Shown here: one piece after another, positions 11,897 to 13,755 of the stretch | Position numbering within the stretch: the stretch's first letter is position 1 | Layout: each line of letters begins with the position of its first letter | Source of the DNA: CAZBBC01 sp964489835 | GTDB lineage: Bacteria; Calditrichota; Calditrichia; JAJRVZ01 | Length of the DNA stretch: 13,755 nt | Direction: 5' to 3' | Assembly (NCBI GenBank): GCA_964489835.1 | Contig: CAZBBC010000122.1 | Coordinates: 1-13,755, forward strand | Notes under the pieces: model-generated | Database searches by the model: none | What the model was told of the DNA's origin: nothing | The model's input: only the letters and a program-made list of their open reading frames with translations | Program-made: the position numbers and the translations under genes

Positions 11897-13475
11897 ATTC
11901 TATTATGATTATATCTCCAATCGTGCTGACAGCGCTGGATTTCTGTCTCCAGTCCGGGATGGATCTTTCCAGGAAATAGCCCAAAAGATAAATGCGGGTT
12001 CAGACCATTTTCAACAGGTAAAAGGGATATTAGCCAGGCAGAATTCAGATCTTCGTTCTAACAAAGCAAAACTGCATGTTGATCAATTATCAAAACCACA
12101 GAGTGTTATCTTCATTACCGGTCAACAGTTAGGACTTTTTGCTTCTCCCTTATATACAATCTATAAACTTGTGACTACCATTAAATTGGCGGAGTCTCTG
12201 AATGATCAAAATAACCGGTATCATTTTATACCTGTTTTCTGGCTCGAGTCAGAGGATCATGATTTCCAGGAAATATGCAAGGTCGGTCTGCTTGACCCTT
12301 ATTTTAAACCAAAAGAAATAATATATCGAGGACAAGACCGGGGAAAGGTTCCAATGCGCTATTATCAACTGGAATCTTTGGTACAGTCATTTGTCTCGGA
12401 AATTAAAGAAAACATTGTAGAAACGGAATTTACATCGGATTTATTCAATAAAATCATTCATTGCTATAAACCGGGAACTGACTGGGTTACTGCAACCAGA
12501 GACTTTTTGAAGGATATATTTGAAGATAAAGGATTACTCTTTTTTAATCCCGGCGATGATGAAATCAAGGATATCTCGGTCGAATTTTTTAAACAGTTGC
12601 TCGGGGAACATAAAAAAAATTCGGCGGCCTTTGAGGAAGTTTCCCAATACATTGTAAAATCCGGATATCAAAACCAGGTGAAGGTTATACCCGGTAAAAC
12701 CTTTATTCACTTTGAGGCCGATGATAAAAAACGGTTTCATTTATATTGCGATGATAGCCACTATTATATTAAAGATACAGAGATTACGTTTACCCTGGAA
12801 TCTGCCTTGGAGTTTATATCCGGACACCCCAAAGCAGTTTCTACCAGTGTGGTCAGTCGTCCCCTTTTACAAAGCTGGTTACTTCCTGTTGTTAGTTATA
12901 TTGCCGGACCGGCAGAAATCGCTTATTGGGCCCAGCTGGGAAAAATGTTCAAAAACTTTAGTTTGGTAATGCCTCTGGTATATCCACGGATATCAGCAAC
13001 TTTAGTAGAACCAAAAATTGCCAGATACCTTGAGAAAAATCAAGCGGATGTTGAAAATATCTCAGTCAAGAAAAAAGAATTTATTGATCAATATTATAAA
13101 TATTTAAGTAGTAGTGGTGAGGATGATCCGCTTGGTCAGCTTCAAAAAGAACTTTTAATAAAAGGGGATGAAATAGAGACCTATCTGAAACAATTAGATC
13201 CAACCCTGGTAGATAGTGGTAATAAGACCATCACACGCATGATGCAAACGCTGGAAAATCTTGAAAATCGGGTCATTAAAATGAGAGAGCAAAAAAACAG
13301 TCAGTTAACTAGCCAATTGGAACAGATCCATACAGCATTCTTTCCTGCTAATATGCCCCAGGAACGTTTTCTACCGATTATTTATTTTTTAAATAAATTC
13401 GGGCCACAGTTTGTGGATAGTTTATATAAAAACCTGGAGGTTGATGATTTCAGTCATCAGGTTATTTATTTGTGA
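11862..13475 (+). CDS. bshC: Bacillithiol biosynthesis cysteine-adding enzyme BshC
   Basis: 537 residues, the usual length of BshC (about 540), which adds cysteine to GlcN-malate in the last step of bacillithiol synthesis. Signature blocks are FITGQQLGLFASPLYTIYK (84-102), the nucleotide-binding-like core; PVFWLESEDHDFQEI (124-138); ISATLVEPKIARYLEK in the middle; a predicted coiled-coil segment (about 420-490, IETYLKQL...LENLENRVIKMREQKNSQL); and the closing PQERFLPIIYFLNKFGPQFVDSL...HQVIYL. ATG 11862 lies inside the end of the methyltransferase gene, in another frame, indicating coupled translation. bshA and bshB are not in the window and must lie elsewhere if the pathway is complete. Confidence 0.96.
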   Translation: MKKILKTRLYNRFYYDYISNRADSAGFLSPVRDGSFQEIAQKINAGSDHFQQVKGILARQNSDLRSNKAKLHVDQLSKPQSVIFITGQQLGLFASPLYTIYKLVTTIKLAESLNDQNNRYHFIPVFWLESEDHDFQEICKVGLLDPYFKPKEIIYRGQDRGKVPMRYYQLESLVQSFVSEIKENIVETEFTSDLFNKIIHCYKPGTDWVTATRDFLKDIFEDKGLLFFNPGDDEIKDISVEFFKQLLGEHKKNSAAFEEVSQYIVKSGYQNQVKVIPGKTFIHFEADDKKRFHLYCDDSHYYIKDTEITFTLESALEFISGHPKAVSTSVVSRPLLQSWLLPVVSYIAGPAEIAYWAQLGKMFKNFSLVMPLVYPRISATLVEPKIARYLEKNQADVENISVKKKEFIDQYYKYLSSSGEDDPLGQLQKELLIKGDEIETYLKQLDPTLVDSGNKTITRMMQTLENLENRVIKMREQKNSQLTSQLEQIHTAFFPANMPQERFLPIIYFLNKFGPQFVDSLYKNLEVDDFSHQVIYL

Positions 13476-13537
13476 GGTTTGATTTCTGATCGACCAGGAG
13501 TAGCAATAAATTCTTTATTTGCAGTCTTGGTCTGCGG

Positions 13538-13631
13538 TATGCTATTGTAGCCAAAAACTTTGTTATTTCCGCCGCGGCGCCGCCCGCCTCTGGCGGGGGC
13601 AGGGATCGCCGGGGCGATTAGCAAAAATTTT
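13538..13631 (+). repeat. Dispersed palindromic element, copy 2, with nested GC-rich hairpin
   Basis: Same order of words as 4542-4612 (tatgctat, gccaaaaa, ctttgttatttccgcc, atcgccggggcgattagcaaa), but between ttccgcc and atcgccgg it has about 26 extra bases containing cccgcc-tct-ggcggg (13583-13597), a perfect 6-bp hairpin. It lies 60 bases after bshC and could act as its mRNA 3' structure. Confidence 0.7.
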
Positions 13632-13689
13632 ACTAACCGGGATAATTCATTTCTCGCAGCGGCGCAACGATATTTATAGAACACGGATG

Positions 13690-13755
13690 ACGCAGATTAA
13701 ACTGATTTGCACGGATTAAAACTAAAATAAAAATAATTTTTAAATAAAATCCGTG
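13690..13755. repeat. 'acacggat' inverted-repeat unit, cut by the window end
   Basis: gcacggatt (13709-13717) and aatccgtg (13748-13755) are complementary over 8 bases around an A/T-only centre of about 30 bases. Similar words occur at 13680-13690 (acacggatg). The far side is outside the window. Confidence 0.45.

Larger units (their letters stand above)
13476..13755. other. Repeat-rich spacer at the window end
   Basis: No supportable gene. It contains the second copy of the dispersed element (13538-13631) and, from about 13680 to the edge, 'acacggatgacgcagatt...gcacggatt...aaatccgtg', a familiar dispersed intergenic word whose final aatccgtg is complementary to the earlier cacggatt, suggesting another inverted-repeat unit cut by the window end. 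Open frames here are GC-repeat artefacts. Confidence 0.5.

Noticed and set aside
13442..13459. tgatga-tttcag-tcatca hairpin as the bshC terminator
   Set aside because: It lies inside the coding sequence, is AT-rich with 6 bp, and is not followed by a T-run.
13466..13719. Overlapping 66-72-codon frames in the final spacer
   Set aside because: They are translations of the GC-rich palindromic repeat, with no ribosome site and low-complexity protein sequence.

Overview
The window reads as a low-GC bacterium of the FCB superphylum (the Bacteroidetes/Chlorobi/Calditrichaeota/KSB1 neighbourhood). This placement is inferred from content, not from a marker phylogeny: a DUF4143 ATPase, a bacillithiol enzyme (BshC), a sphingolipid module, intergenic repeats built on 'cacgaag', 'acacggat' and 'cccgcc-tct-ggcggg' words, and two intergenic TATATTTG words that match the Bacteroidetes -7 promoter consensus (TAnnTTTG).

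Left part (1-4480). A DUF1841-family gene is followed by about 800 bases of non-coding decay. In it sits the first ~31 codons of an IS200-like/REP-associated tyrosine transposase, framed by four small palindromes in mirror-image orientation. Next come an AAA+ ATPase with a DUF4143 domain and a damaged CRISPR adaptation locus: cas1 with an apparent in-frame internal deletion that removes the catalytic-glutamate segment, an apparently intact cas2 joined by an ATGA overlap, and a cas4 gene cut after about 40 codons where it runs into a single CRISPR-repeat-like sequence. No array and no effector genes remain. A tRNA-Arg(CCG) with a clear intrinsic terminator closes this part.

Middle (4520-7670). 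A class II prolyl-tRNA synthetase of the archaeal/eukaryote-like type, a rhomboid intramembrane protease and a small Cys-rich DUF1540-like protein are separated by repeat-rich spacers containing MITE-like inverted repeats. A bidirectional terminator separates these genes from the convergent lipid genes.

Right part (7659-13475). Two divergent transcription units start from a ~150-base intergenic region. Leftwards run an alpha-oxoamine synthase (serine palmitoyltransferase-like) and a GNAT-fold acyltransferase of the YghO/bacterial ceramide synthase type. Rightwards run an NAD(P)-dependent epimerase/reductase of CerR type, a SAM methyltransferase and bshC, all abutting or overlapping. Together the first three look like a complete bacterial ceramide core (SPT, bCerS, CerR). 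The last two look like a bacillithiol pair in which the methyltransferase may make N-methyl-bacillithiol.

The end of the window (13476-13755) is repeat sequence, including a second copy of the element found at 4542-4612, here carrying an extra GC-rich hairpin. The most notable observations are the cas1 deletion, the cas4/CRISPR-repeat fusion, the ceramide module, the methyltransferase-bshC pair and the relic transposase with mirrored palindromes.
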